DNA of 8,917 nt, from contig CALATR010000522.1 of NCBI GenBank assembly GCA_937891875.1, positions 1 through 8,917 of the forward strand. The letters run 5' to 3'. The DNA is from an uncultured Pseudomonadota bacterium (GTDB lineage Bacteria; Myxococcota_A; UBA796; GCA-2862545). Within the stretch, counting starts at the first letter, position 1, and each line of letters starts with the position of its first letter. This document shows positions 1 to 5,760 of this stretch, in pieces. Both the position numbers and the translations under genes were made by a program. The notes beneath the pieces were generated by a model. It searched no databases and was not told the DNA's origin. It saw only the letters and a program-made list of their open reading frames with translations.

Positions 1-101
1 GTGTCGGTGTCGGTGTCGACGTCCGTGTCCTCGGTATCGCCGCCGCGACACGCGGTGAGGGCGATGAACAGCACGGCCGGGAGCAGGGTGGCGATCCGCA
101 T
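1..101 (-). CDS. Lipoprotein, N-terminal fragment with Asp/Thr-repeat linker (partial)
   Basis: Only the first 33 codons lie in the window; the gene continues past the left edge. The start is the ATG read from position 101 leftwards, preceded by a strong ribosome site (GGAGGAACC directly before the ATG). The peptide begins MRIATLLPAVLFIALTAC: a short charged end, a hydrophobic core and a type II signal peptidase lipobox (L15-T16-A17-C18). It should therefore be exported and lipidated on Cys18. After the Cys comes RGGDTEDTDVDTDTD, an Asp/Thr low-complexity linker encoded by repeated GTGTCG units on the plus strand. Such linkers are common in large-genome deltaproteobacterial lipoproteins and separate the lipid anchor from a folded domain. 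That domain is not visible, so no function can be given. The gene diverges from the YceI gene at 272 across a 170-base gap. Confidence 0.75.
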   Translation of the reverse strand, partial: MRIATLLPAVLFIALTACRGGDTEDTDVDTDTD

Positions 102-271
102 GGTTCCTCCATCGTGGCTGACGAGGATACCGCGGGGAGGAGGTCCAGACCGCGACGACCTCGTGACGGCTCGTCCACGGCGGCAACGGGCTGTGTCCTG
201 CCGGGACGCTTGTAGACACGCTCCCGAGGTCACACATAGGGACGCATCCACATCACCCCCACGGAGGACGC
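102..271. other. Divergent intergenic region between two lipoprotein genes
   Basis: These 170 bases separate two divergently read lipoprotein genes and must hold, or lie close to, both promoters. The two ribosome sites are clear (minus strand within 102..110; plus-strand GGAGG at 263..267). No hexamer pair with good agreement to a sigma-70 consensus stands out. The nearest plus-strand candidate, TTGTAG at 210..215, lacks a good -10 partner. No operator-like palindrome was seen. Confidence 0.4.
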
Positions 272-904
272 ATGCGTTCACTGTTCCTGGCCGCCACCCT
301 GCTCACCCTCACCGCCTGCGCCACCGATCCCGGAAAGGGCAAGGTCGCCGCGGAGGTCGAGGAGGTCCCGACCGAGCAGGTCACCACTCCGGCGGCCCCG
401 GCCGGCAAGGAGCTGGCGGTCGACACGTCGAAGTCCAGCATCAAGGCCCTCGGCGCCAAGGTGACGGCCCAGCACCCCATCATCTGGCACTCGTGGAACG
501 GCAGCGTGACCGTGGACGGCAACACGCTGACCGGCGTGTCGTTCTCCGCGGACATGGCGAGCCTCGAGGCCGACCACGAGGACCTCACCGCGCACCTGAA
601 GAACGAGGACTTCTTCGAGGTGGAGAAGTTCCCCAAGGCGACCTTCAAGAGCGCCTCGATCACCGAGGGCTCCGACGCCGAGGGCGACTGGACCCACACC
701 GTGGCCGGTGACTTCACCATCCGCGGCGTCACCAAGCGCCTGACGTTCCCGGCGAAGATCTCCGTCACCGACGGCGAGGTCACGGCCAACACCGAGTTCG
801 TGATGAACCGCAAGGACTTCGGGATCACCTACCCGGGCATGCCGGACAACCTCATCAAGGACAACGTGAAGATGACCATCAGCTTCGTGGCGCCTCGGGC
901 CTGA
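272..904 (+). CDS. YceI-family lipoprotein
   Basis: This 210-residue protein matches the YceI family, whose members form a lipocalin-like beta barrel that binds isoprenoid-type lipids in the periplasm. The start ATG at 272 follows GGAGG at 263..267 with good spacing. Residues 1-16 are a lipoprotein signal with lipobox L13-T14-A15-C16, so the protein should be lipid-anchored, unlike the soluble periplasmic E. coli YceI. Residues 17-46 form a Pro/Thr/Glu linker and about 47-207 form the barrel. Family hallmarks seen are an opening beta strand (LAVDTSKSSI), a hydrophobic-aromatic stretch (IIWHSWNG), the acidic helix followed by DFFEVEKFPKATF (113-125), the TIRGVTKRLTFP strand (149-160), and MNRKDFGI (178-185) near the end. 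It stands alone: it diverges from the lipoprotein at the left edge and converges on the 916..1713 gene with an 11-base gap. The actual ligand cannot be read from sequence. Confidence 0.92.
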   Translation: MRSLFLAATLLTLTACATDPGKGKVAAEVEEVPTEQVTTPAAPAGKELAVDTSKSSIKALGAKVTAQHPIIWHSWNGSVTVDGNTLTGVSFSADMASLEADHEDLTAHLKNEDFFEVEKFPKATFKSASITEGSDAEGDWTHTVAGDFTIRGVTKRLTFPAKISVTDGEVTANTEFVMNRKDFGITYPGMPDNLIKDNVKMTISFVAPRA

Positions 905-915
905 TCCGCTGAAGT

Positions 916-1713
916 TCAGCTTCTATCTGAATCCTCCGACGCGGCGCCCGTGACGTCGTCCGCGTCGGAGGTCCGCTCCTCGTCGTCGAGCGCCCAGGAC
1001 AGCCCCGGCTCCGACGTGCGAGCAGCCGGCTCCGGGGCTGCTCGCGTCGCGCTGGACGCCTGCGACGCCGGGGCAGCCGGGACCTCCTCCCGGCCCTCCA
1101 ACACCCGGTCCGCTCGGGTCGTGCGCCACAGGCCCCAGCCAGCAACCGCGATCTTGATCGCGAAGTAGAGGCTGGTCACGCCCGCCATGAAGACCACCGT
1201 GATGGCGGTCACCACGCCCACGAGGTTCTCGGCGTCGGGCGGCTGGTCGGGCATGCCCTCCGTGATGGCCCGCACGTACTCGACCATGGGGCCCCACATC
1301 AGGATGTACCAGAGCACGGCCCACAGGATCTGGAGCCCGTCGACCACCATGCTGGCCCCAAACGCGACCCGGCCGACCAGGCCGCGCTGGGCAGATGGGC
1401 TGAACTGCAGGCCCCCCGCGAAGATCAGCAGCACGCCGACCATGCCGACCAGCATGCCGATTCCCGCATTGACGGGATCGTAGACCAGGGCCGCCTCGAC
1501 GAACCCCTCGAAGCCACGCTGCTGACCGCTGGTGAGGAAGGGGTTGTCAGGCACGTCGCCCCGGCCGCCGCCCAGAAAGCCCAGGACGCCACAGCCGCCG
1601 CCGAAGAGATCGTAGAACCCGAGCAGCACGGCGAGCACACCGGCACCGATCGTGGGCACGCCTCGCCTCGGGTCGTCAGAGCGTGGCGGGACGAAGGCTT
1701 CGGGTGCTGACAT
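916..1713 (-). CDS. Uncharacterised four-helix membrane protein with disordered acidic tail
   Basis: This 265-residue protein is not recognised. The frame stays open upstream to 1836, but that would run into the tRNA-Leu gene. The ATG at 1713, with GAGGT just upstream, is therefore the likely start and gives the sensible N-terminus MSAPEAFVPP. Four hydrophobic segments are visible: about 21-49 (ending in a glycine-rich GGGCGVLGFLGGG stretch), 83-104, 113-143 and 163-193. Residues 197-265 form an Ala/Glu/Asp/Ser-rich tail with no hydrophobic stretch, probably disordered and, with four helices, on the same side as the N-terminus. The layout resembles small DUF-type inner-membrane proteins common in Myxococcota, but no catalytic motif is seen. 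It lies downstream of, and in the same direction as, the tRNA-Leu gene, with 86 bases between them. Its stop codon is part of a 13-base palindrome at 908..920. Confidence 0.75.
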   Translation of the reverse strand: MSAPEAFVPPRSDDPRRGVPTIGAGVLAVLLGFYDLFGGGCGVLGFLGGGRGDVPDNPFLTSGQQRGFEGFVEAALVYDPVNAGIGMLVGMVGVLLIFAGGLQFSPSAQRGLVGRVAFGASMVVDGLQILWAVLWYILMWGPMVEYVRAITEGMPDQPPDAENLVGVVTAITVVFMAGVTSLYFAIKIAVAGWGLWRTTRADRVLEGREEVPAAPASQASSATRAAPEPAARTSEPGLSWALDDEERTSDADDVTGAASEDSDRS

Positions 1714-1774
1714 CCGGGGACCTCGGCGGCTTGGCGGCGTCCGGCCCGCAGCGAGTCGTCGCTGGGTGTGCCGC

Positions 1775-1798
1775 GGCCCAAGGGGCCGGCAAGGCCGG
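1775..1798 (-). terminator. Possible tRNA 3' hairpins, overlapping pair
   Basis: Directly downstream of the tRNA-Leu CCA end are two overlapping GC-rich hairpins. One is CCGGC-CTT-GCCGG (1786..1798) and the other GGCCC-CTT-GGGCC (1775..1787). They share two bases, so only one can form fully at a time. There is no T-run after them, so they may serve tRNA 3' processing or factor-dependent termination rather than classical intrinsic termination. If they do terminate, the 916..1713 gene needs its own promoter. Confidence 0.3.
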
Positions 1799-1799
1799 A

Positions 1800-1884
1800 T
1801 GGTGGGGTCGGGGGGAGTCGAACCCCCACTCCTCACGGAACTAGATCCTTAGTCTAGCGCGTCTGCCAATTCCGCCACGACCCC
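1800..1884 (-). tRNA. tRNA-Leu (anticodon AAG)
   Basis: The minus strand folds into a complete class II tRNA of 85 bases including an encoded CCA (1800..1802) after discriminator A (1803). The acceptor stem GGGGTCG (1878..1884) pairs with CGACCCC (1804..1810). The D arm contains GGCGGAATTGGCAGACGC, typical of bacterial leucine tRNAs. The anticodon stem CTAGA/TCTAG encloses the 7-base loop CTAAGGA (1846..1852), which puts A34-A35-G36 at 1848..1850. A short variable arm with a TCC/GGA stem and a perfect GGGGG-TTCGACT-CCCCC T arm complete it. Leucine identity is supported by A35-G36, G37, the long variable arm and discriminator A73. The AAG anticodon is unexpected, because bacteria normally read CUU/CUC with GAG. 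Confidence 0.95.
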
Positions 1885-1944
1885 GGACCATCCGACAATG
1901 TCGTGCCCGCCGGTGTTCACCGTGCGAGCCCACGCCCCATAACC

Positions 1945-1964
1945 GGTTGTGCGGACGTGCAACC
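1945..1964. other. Small hairpin downstream of the HEAT-like gene
   Basis: On the plus strand GGTTGTGC-GGAC-GTGCAACC can form eight pairs (two of them G-U) with a four-base loop. Read as minus-strand RNA, downstream of the gene ending at 1996, only five outer pairs plus one inner pair remain and no T-run follows. An 8-base palindrome AACCGGTT (1941..1948) overlaps it. It could be a weak terminator for the minus-strand gene or belong to the tRNA upstream region; neither role is established. Confidence 0.2.
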
Positions 1965-1995
1965 ACATCACCGCCCGATTGCCCGAGAGCCCCCT

Positions 1996-3300
1996 TCAGA
2001 CCGAGAACATGGGCACCGCAACCTCTTGCTGATGCCAGTGGAACCGGCCGGGCGGAGCTCCCTGGCGAACGACGTCCTGCCACGCGGCGACGGCGTCGAG
2101 GTTGTCCACCAGATCGCCTCGGCAGTCGAACCCGCAGGTGTGGCCGGTGCGCGCGCGCAGCTGGAGCACGGCGGCGCGGGCGCGACGGGGCGCGGCGGAG
2201 AGCAGATCGGCGAGCAAGTGATCGAGGCGGAGGGGCTCGCCGAGACGGTAGCAGCCGTCCCGGTCGAGGGTGGCGCCCACGGACGCGTGCAGCAGCGCCG
2301 CCCGTCGGCGGGTCGAAGGGTCGAGGTTGCCGTGGCGGTCGTAGCCGGAGAGGTCTGCCGACACCCAGCGCCCGGTGATCCGCTCCAGCACGCGGATGGC
2401 GTGGTCGGCGGGGTTGTCGTCGAGACCGGGTCCGGACTGCTCGGCAGTGCGTCGCACGACGTCACACAGGGCGGGCACCAGCGCCGCGCTCGACAGGCTC
2501 TCCGCCGCCTCCAGCGCGTAGCCGAGGGCGGCACCGTCGGCGTGCTCCAGCAGGTCCGCCAGCTCGACCACACACTCCGGTCGGCCCAGCGCACCGAGCG
2601 CGGCGTGGGCGAGCCCGGCGTGGACCGGATCGTCGTCCATGGTGCGCTCGCAGAGCCAGTCGACCGCGCGGGGGTCGCCCGCAGCCCCCAGGTACATGCA
2701 CGCCGCGATCGCCGCGGGCACCAGGGCGGCCGCGTGTTGATCGGTGCCGTCGACCCGGCGCGGCACGCTCCACAGCATCGACAGGGTGGGCCAGGACGCG
2801 ACCACCTCGACCGCGGCCTCGGCGAGCACGGGCTCGGACCCGGTCACCAGCCGCTCGAGCAGGACGCGGGACTCCGGACGATCGTGAGCCATCAACGCCT
2901 GGATCAGGGCAGGCTGAAGCCGCAGGGGGAGATCGCCGGTGACGCCTGCCAGGTACGGCTCGATGGGGTGGCGGCGTGCGGCACGCACCAGGTGCTGAGG
3001 CGCGAGCCAGGGCCGACCGGGCTCGACGTAGGCGGTGACCAGCATGCCCACGGACGCGTTGCCGCCCAGCTCGGACAGGGCGCGGGCAGCTGCGTTGCGA
3101 CGCTGGGTGTCCGCGGAGCCCAGCTCGTCCACCGGCGTGTGCTCGGCGGACTCGCCGCCCTCCGCCAGGCGAACCAGGCAGTCCCTCGCGACCGAGGCCG
3201 CACGCATGCGCTCGGGGGCCGGCAGCTCGGGCCGAAACACCGCGATGAAGTAGGCGCGGGACAGCTCGTCGAGCCACCTCTCCCAGCGCAGGTCGACCAT
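1996..3300 (-). CDS. HEAT-like helical-repeat protein, function unknown
   Basis: This 434-residue protein has no signal peptide or membrane segment and is probably cytoplasmic. The ATG at 3300 is preferred over the GTG two codons upstream because CAGGAG (3308..3313) sits 7 bases before the ATG. Almost the whole length consists of Ala/Leu-rich helical pairs of about 30-40 residues typical of HEAT-like solenoids. Examples are residues 65-90, 127-170, 190-220 and 225-285 (PVHAGLAHAALGALGRPECV followed by VELADLLEH). Two sites resemble the L-x-x-x-TG motif that often closes HEAT units: ERITGRW (306-312) and LRARTGHTCGFD (381-392), the latter followed by WQDVV. HEAT solenoids bind other proteins, and nothing indicates catalytic activity. 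The gene is last in a minus-strand group, 48 bases after the DUF983 gene stop, so co-transcription is plausible. The partner cannot be named. Confidence 0.75.
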   Translation of the reverse strand: MVDLRWERWLDELSRAYFIAVFRPELPAPERMRAASVARDCLVRLAEGGESAEHTPVDELGSADTQRRNAAARALSELGGNASVGMLVTAYVEPGRPWLAPQHLVRAARRHPIEPYLAGVTGDLPLRLQPALIQALMAHDRPESRVLLERLVTGSEPVLAEAAVEVVASWPTLSMLWSVPRRVDGTDQHAAALVPAAIAACMYLGAAGDPRAVDWLCERTMDDDPVHAGLAHAALGALGRPECVVELADLLEHADGAALGYALEAAESLSSAALVPALCDVVRRTAEQSGPGLDDNPADHAIRVLERITGRWVSADLSGYDRHGNLDPSTRRRAALLHASVGATLDRDGCYRLGEPLRLDHLLADLLSAAPRRARAAVLQLRARTGHTCGFDCRGDLVDNLDAVAAWQDVVRQGAPPGRFHWHQQEVAVPMFSV

Positions 3301-3348
3301 GCACACGCTCCTGACCTCGTATCGTCAGGCGAGGCCGTCACCGTAGGC

Positions 3349-3810
3349 TCAATCCGTCCCCGCCCGCGCCGTCGGCTCCCGGCTGGACGCGGCCGCGTCC
3401 TCGGCCCCCTCCTCCGCCGGCTCCTCCGCGGGAGGCTCACCGCTCGTTTCGTCCGGTCCAGGCTCCGGATCCGGGTAGACATGGCCCATGCGGGTCAGCA
3501 CCGCGACCCACCACGCCTTGACGTGCCGGAAGGTCAGCAGGGTCGCGCCGACCGCCACGCCGATGATGATGAACTCGCTGCCCGACGCGAGACCGTCGAT
3601 GACCCACAGCACGACCATGGCGAGCACCGCGCTGGCGGCACCGATCCCGTAGCCAAAGGCAGTGGGCGCGGTCCAGTTGCCCGGATCGCGGAAGAACCGG
3701 GACCCACACACGGGGCAGGTCTCGTTGAGCGTGAACCAGCCCTTGAACAGGGCGCCCTGTCCGCAGACGGGGCAGCGGTTCTGGCCGACGGCGAGGTGGA
3801 AGGGATCCAT
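3349..3810 (-). CDS. DUF983-family zinc-ribbon membrane protein
   Basis: The 153-residue product matches DUF983. An N-terminal zinc-ribbon-like pair, CPVCG at 13-17 and again at 32-36 (Cys 13, 16, 32, 35), brackets the family-typical GALFKGWFTLNE. This is followed by a Gly/Asp/Asn segment (DPGNWTAP) and two membrane helices (about 51-72 and 78-95). The family-like TFRHVKAWWVAVLTR follows the second helix. Only one ATG start is possible because an in-frame stop lies at 3820..3822; the ribosome site is weak. The family has no firmly assigned function and is often found in alpha-proteobacteria near cytochrome oxidase assembly genes, which are absent here. Residues 112-153 form an unusual Pro/Glu/Ala-rich acidic tail beyond the normal family end. 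The gene lies between an exported protein gene (126-base gap) and a HEAT-like gene (48-base gap), all on the minus strand. Confidence 0.85.
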   Translation of the reverse strand: MDPFHLAVGQNRCPVCGQGALFKGWFTLNETCPVCGSRFFRDPGNWTAPTAFGYGIGAASAVLAMVVLWVIDGLASGSEFIIIGVAVGATLLTFRHVKAWWVAVLTRMGHVYPDPEPGPDETSGEPPAEEPAEEGAEDAAASSREPTARAGTD

Positions 3811-3936
3811 GGAGCAGGCCTATGCCAGGGTCGGGTGCGTGCGCAGGGGCCCGCTGCAATCCGACGCAGGCGCGGTCCCTGCCCCCTATCGGCCCGGTCG
3901 CGCCGAACCTGCAGCCGCGGCCGTCCGCCCCGCGGG
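3811..3936. other. Intergenic gap upstream of the DUF983 gene
   Basis: These 126 bases are very GC-rich and hold no supported gene. No convincing promoter or terminator is visible, so whether the DUF983 gene is co-transcribed with the upstream exported-protein gene is open. Confidence 0.4.
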
Positions 3937-4611
3937 TCAGAACGAGCCTTCGACCCCGACCGCAGCCAGTCCGACGAAGGCCCGCGCCCGCACCTTGCGC
4001 GGTGGAGCCGGAAGCAGCGCCACGTCCTCCGGCGTGAGCCCGTAGGTGTCCAGCAAGCGCAGGTTGTACGCCTCGACCAGCCGCTCGGCCTCGTCCTGGG
4101 CGTAGTAGGTGGGGGGCTGACGGGGTCGGCGGTCCGCAAGCAGCGCGACGCCCCCCGCGGTGCCGGCCATGCCGATGACCAGCGTGCCGTAGCCCGCGGC
4201 GCGCATGTAGTCGTTGCTGCCCAGATCGGCGACGGCCACCCGGTTGAGACCGACCAGCATGACCAGCGGTCCTCCGGTGGTGGCGATGCCTCCGACCGCC
4301 TGCTGCTGCCGGGCCGCGCGCAGGGCCAGGTCGAACGTGCGCACGTCCCCCAGGGTCTGGCTGAACTGCCGCGCGGAGAGCGCCCGACCGTAGCCGTCGA
4401 CCACCACGTACCAGCGCGATCCGACCGGCTGGACCGAGAGCCGATCCCGCTGGTAGCCGACCCGCGCCGCCCGCCGCGACCAGGCGGCACCATCCGGATC
4501 CCCCGGCGAGTACCGCTGCTGGGCAAACGCCGAGCCTGGCGTGCCCACGCCCAGCACGAAGGCCAAGAGGGCCGTACCAGCGAGGATCAGCAGGGGGTGG
4601 ATTCGCTTCAC
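3937..4611 (-). CDS. Exported protein of unknown function with two hydrophobic segments
   Basis: This 224-residue protein is not recognised. The start is a GTG at 4611, with AGGA (4619..4622) 7 bases upstream, and gives MKRIHPLLIL. Residues 1-30 form a classical Sec signal peptide with a likely cleavage site after Ala30 (SAFA, then QQRYS). A short beta-rich piece follows (WYVVVDGYGRALSARQF, about 67-83), then a helix (90-103). Two glycine-rich hydrophobic segments come next (about 105-127 and 138-158), probably membrane helices. A conserved-looking helix with YYAQDEAERLVEAYNLRLL (169-187) then LGL-like YGLTPEDV is a pattern I associate with uncharacterised exported proteins of large-genome bacteria. 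The chain ends in phenylalanine after a Val/Ala/Gly-rich strand, which outer-membrane proteins also do, but the protein lacks a visible barrel. It diverges from the Asp-repeat surface protein at 4807 and may lead the DUF983 and HEAT-like genes. Confidence 0.7.
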   Translation of the reverse strand: MKRIHPLLILAGTALLAFVLGVGTPGSAFAQQRYSPGDPDGAAWSRRAARVGYQRDRLSVQPVGSRWYVVVDGYGRALSARQFSQTLGDVRTFDLALRAARQQQAVGGIATTGGPLVMLVGLNRVAVADLGSNDYMRAAGYGTLVIGMAGTAGGVALLADRRPRQPPTYYAQDEAERLVEAYNLRLLDTYGLTPEDVALLPAPPRKVRARAFVGLAAVGVEGSF

Positions 4612-4806
4612 GGCGTGATCCTAGCACCGCCCGCGCCGAGCCGCCCGGGGCTCCAGATCGCACGGCCGTCGCCGATCATCCCGGGGGCGGGCGCGGCCCA
4701 ACACACGACCCCCGTCCGATATTCCCCACAACCAACCACAACTTTCTTTCGAATGCAGTCATGGTCACGCGCGTCTGTCCGGCCCAACCCTCGACGGAGA
4801 GAGGCC
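4612..4806. promoter_or_regulatory. Divergent control region with direct repeat CCACAAC
   Basis: This 195-base gap separates two divergent genes for exported proteins. Most is GC-rich, but 4718..4762 is a clear AT-richer island, a likely promoter site. Within it the heptamer CCACAAC occurs at 4726..4732 and again at 4736..4742, spaced ten bases start to start, about one helical turn, which could suit a dimeric regulator. On the minus strand GAATAT (4719..4724) could serve as a -10 element, but no well-spaced -35 was found. The ribosome site of the plus-strand gene (GGAGAGAGG) ends the region. Confidence 0.35.
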
Positions 4807-5664
4807 ATGCGCACGACGTTGACCCTGGTCGCCCTGATGGCTCTGGGCGGCTCCGGCTGCATCATCATCCGCGACAGCGATCCCTACGGTGGCTGCGCAT
4901 TCGACCGCGACTGCGACGGACTCAGCGACGATCTCGAAGATCGCTGGGGTTGCGACCCCGCCGACGACGACTCCGACGACGACGGCCTGTCCGACGGCGA
5001 GGAGATCGACCGGGGCACGGACCCGACGAACCCCGACTGTGACGAAGACGGCGTCGACGACGGCACCGAGGTCGACAACGGCACCGACCCCCTCGACGAG
5101 GACTCGGACGGCGACGGCGTCGACGACGGCACCGAAGCCCAGGACGGCACCGATCCCCTCGACGAGGACTCCGACGACGATGGGCTCACCGACGGCGAGG
5201 AGCTCGACGAGGGCACCGATCCGATGGACGACGACTGCGATGATGACGGCGTGCTCGACGGCGAGGAGATCGACGAGGGCACCGATCCGCTGGACGAGGA
5301 CACCGACAACGACGGCATCCCCGACGGGGAGGAGCTGGACGACGGCACGGACCCGACCTCCAGCGACAGCGATGGCGACGGCGTCAGCGACGGCGACGAG
5401 CTGGACCTGGACCTCGACCCCCTGGACCCCGACTGCGACAACGACGGCCAGTCCGACGGCTTCGAGCTGGACTGCGGCGCCGATCCCCTCGACCCGGACT
5501 CCTTCTGCGAGGGCAGCGATCCCGGCGAGCCCGGCCGCGACCCCCTCCTGGACCACACCGTCGAGCGGGACGGCTGCGGCTGCTCGTCCAGCGCCTCGCC
5601 CGCGATGCTCTTCGGCCTGCTCCCCGCCCTGGGCCTCATCGCCCTGCGCAGGCGTCGCCGGTAG
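4807..5664 (+). CDS. Surface protein with nine Asp-rich thrombospondin-type-3-like repeats and a MYXO-CTERM tag
   Basis: The frame stays open far upstream, but the real start is the ATG at 4807, preceded by GGAGAGAGG and followed by a signal sequence, giving 285 residues. MRTTLTLVALMALGGSGC is a lipoprotein-type signal with Cys18, though its lipobox (G-S-G-C) is not ideal. Residues 33-230 are nine back-to-back repeats of exactly 22 residues of the form D-x-D-x-DG-x-x-DG-x-E-x-x-x-GTDP-x-x-x. This is the calcium-binding pattern of thrombospondin type 3 and related bacterial repeats, so calcium binding is likely. After a short Pro/Glu linker, GCGC (256-259), a hydrophobic stretch (about 265-280) and RRRRR (281-285) match the MYXO-CTERM tag. 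That tag is known to send Myxococcus proteins to the cell surface through type II secretion and a myxosortase. It is probably an outer-surface protein with a structural or adhesive role; that role is inference. A terminator follows the gene. Confidence 0.88.
   Translation: MRTTLTLVALMALGGSGCIIIRDSDPYGGCAFDRDCDGLSDDLEDRWGCDPADDDSDDDGLSDGEEIDRGTDPTNPDCDEDGVDDGTEVDNGTDPLDEDSDGDGVDDGTEAQDGTDPLDEDSDDDGLTDGEELDEGTDPMDDDCDDDGVLDGEEIDEGTDPLDEDTDNDGIPDGEELDDGTDPTSSDSDGDGVSDGDELDLDLDPLDPDCDNDGQSDGFELDCGADPLDPDSFCEGSDPGEPGRDPLLDHTVERDGCGCSSSASPAMLFGLLPALGLIALRRRRR
4903..5496 (+). repeat. Nine tandem 66-base coding repeats
   Basis: The nine 22-residue repeats of the surface protein correspond to nine in-frame 66-base units with no spacer. 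Some neighbouring units are nearly identical at the DNA level; for example GGCACCGA followed by CCCCTCGACGAGGACTC recurs near 5083 and 5144. This makes the tract prone to gain or loss of units by recombination or slippage, always in frame. Units 3, 6 and 9 carry a cysteine codon at their second position (5038, 5236, 5434). Confidence 0.85.
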
Positions 5665-5706
5665 ACGCATCCGTCGCCTGCCGGTGGGGCTCCCCCCCCC
5701 TGCAGC

Positions 5707-5740
5707 ACGACCCGCGGGGCACAGCCTCGCGGGTCGTTTC
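5707..5740 (+). terminator. Intrinsic terminator after the surface-protein gene
   Basis: A perfect ten-pair stem, ACGACCCGCG (5707..5716) with CGCGGGTCGT (5728..5737), encloses an 11-base loop and is followed by a short TTTC / ATT stretch. It lies 42 bases after the stop codon at 5664. The convergent SRPBCC gene ends at 5761, and read as minus-strand RNA the same stem forms but lacks a T-run, so it may act weakly in that direction too. A run of nine C (5692..5700) sits just upstream. Confidence 0.75.
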
Positions 5741-5760
5741 ATTGTCGGCGTCAGACCGGG

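Noticed and set aside
908..920. A 13-base palindrome GCTGAA-G-TTCAGC between the convergent YceI and membrane-protein genes as a bidirectional terminator.
   Set aside because: As RNA it gives only about four pairs around a five-base loop and no T-run follows on either strand; it also overlaps the minus-strand stop codon.
1714..1836. Upstream extension of the four-helix membrane protein by 41 residues.
   Set aside because: It would overlap the tRNA-Leu 3' end, is Arg/Pro-rich, and the ATG at 1713 has a ribosome site.
1893..1903. The 11-base palindrome CGACA-A-TGTCG just upstream of the tRNA as an operator.
   Set aside because: It is short, there is no second copy, and no promoter elements are placed around it.
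1903..4806. A very long plus-strand open frame running 2.9 kb into the surface-protein gene, which as one frame would encode over 1,200 residues.
   Set aside because: It lies antisense to three well-supported minus-strand genes (HEAT-like, DUF983, exported protein). Its translation is Arg/Gly/Pro/His-rich without domains, and a proper start with ribosome site and signal peptide exists at 4807. Long antisense frames are expected in GC-rich DNA.
5692..5700. Run of nine C as a phase-variable tract.
   Set aside because: It lies after the stop codon of the surface protein and before the terminator, so length changes would not switch any reading frame.
4765..5742. Two long minus-strand frames opposite the Asp-repeat gene, one Val/Ala-rich and one Ser/Pro-rich.
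   Set aside because: Their periodic sequences mirror the 66-base repeats of the sense gene, so they are by-products of the repeat, not separate proteins.
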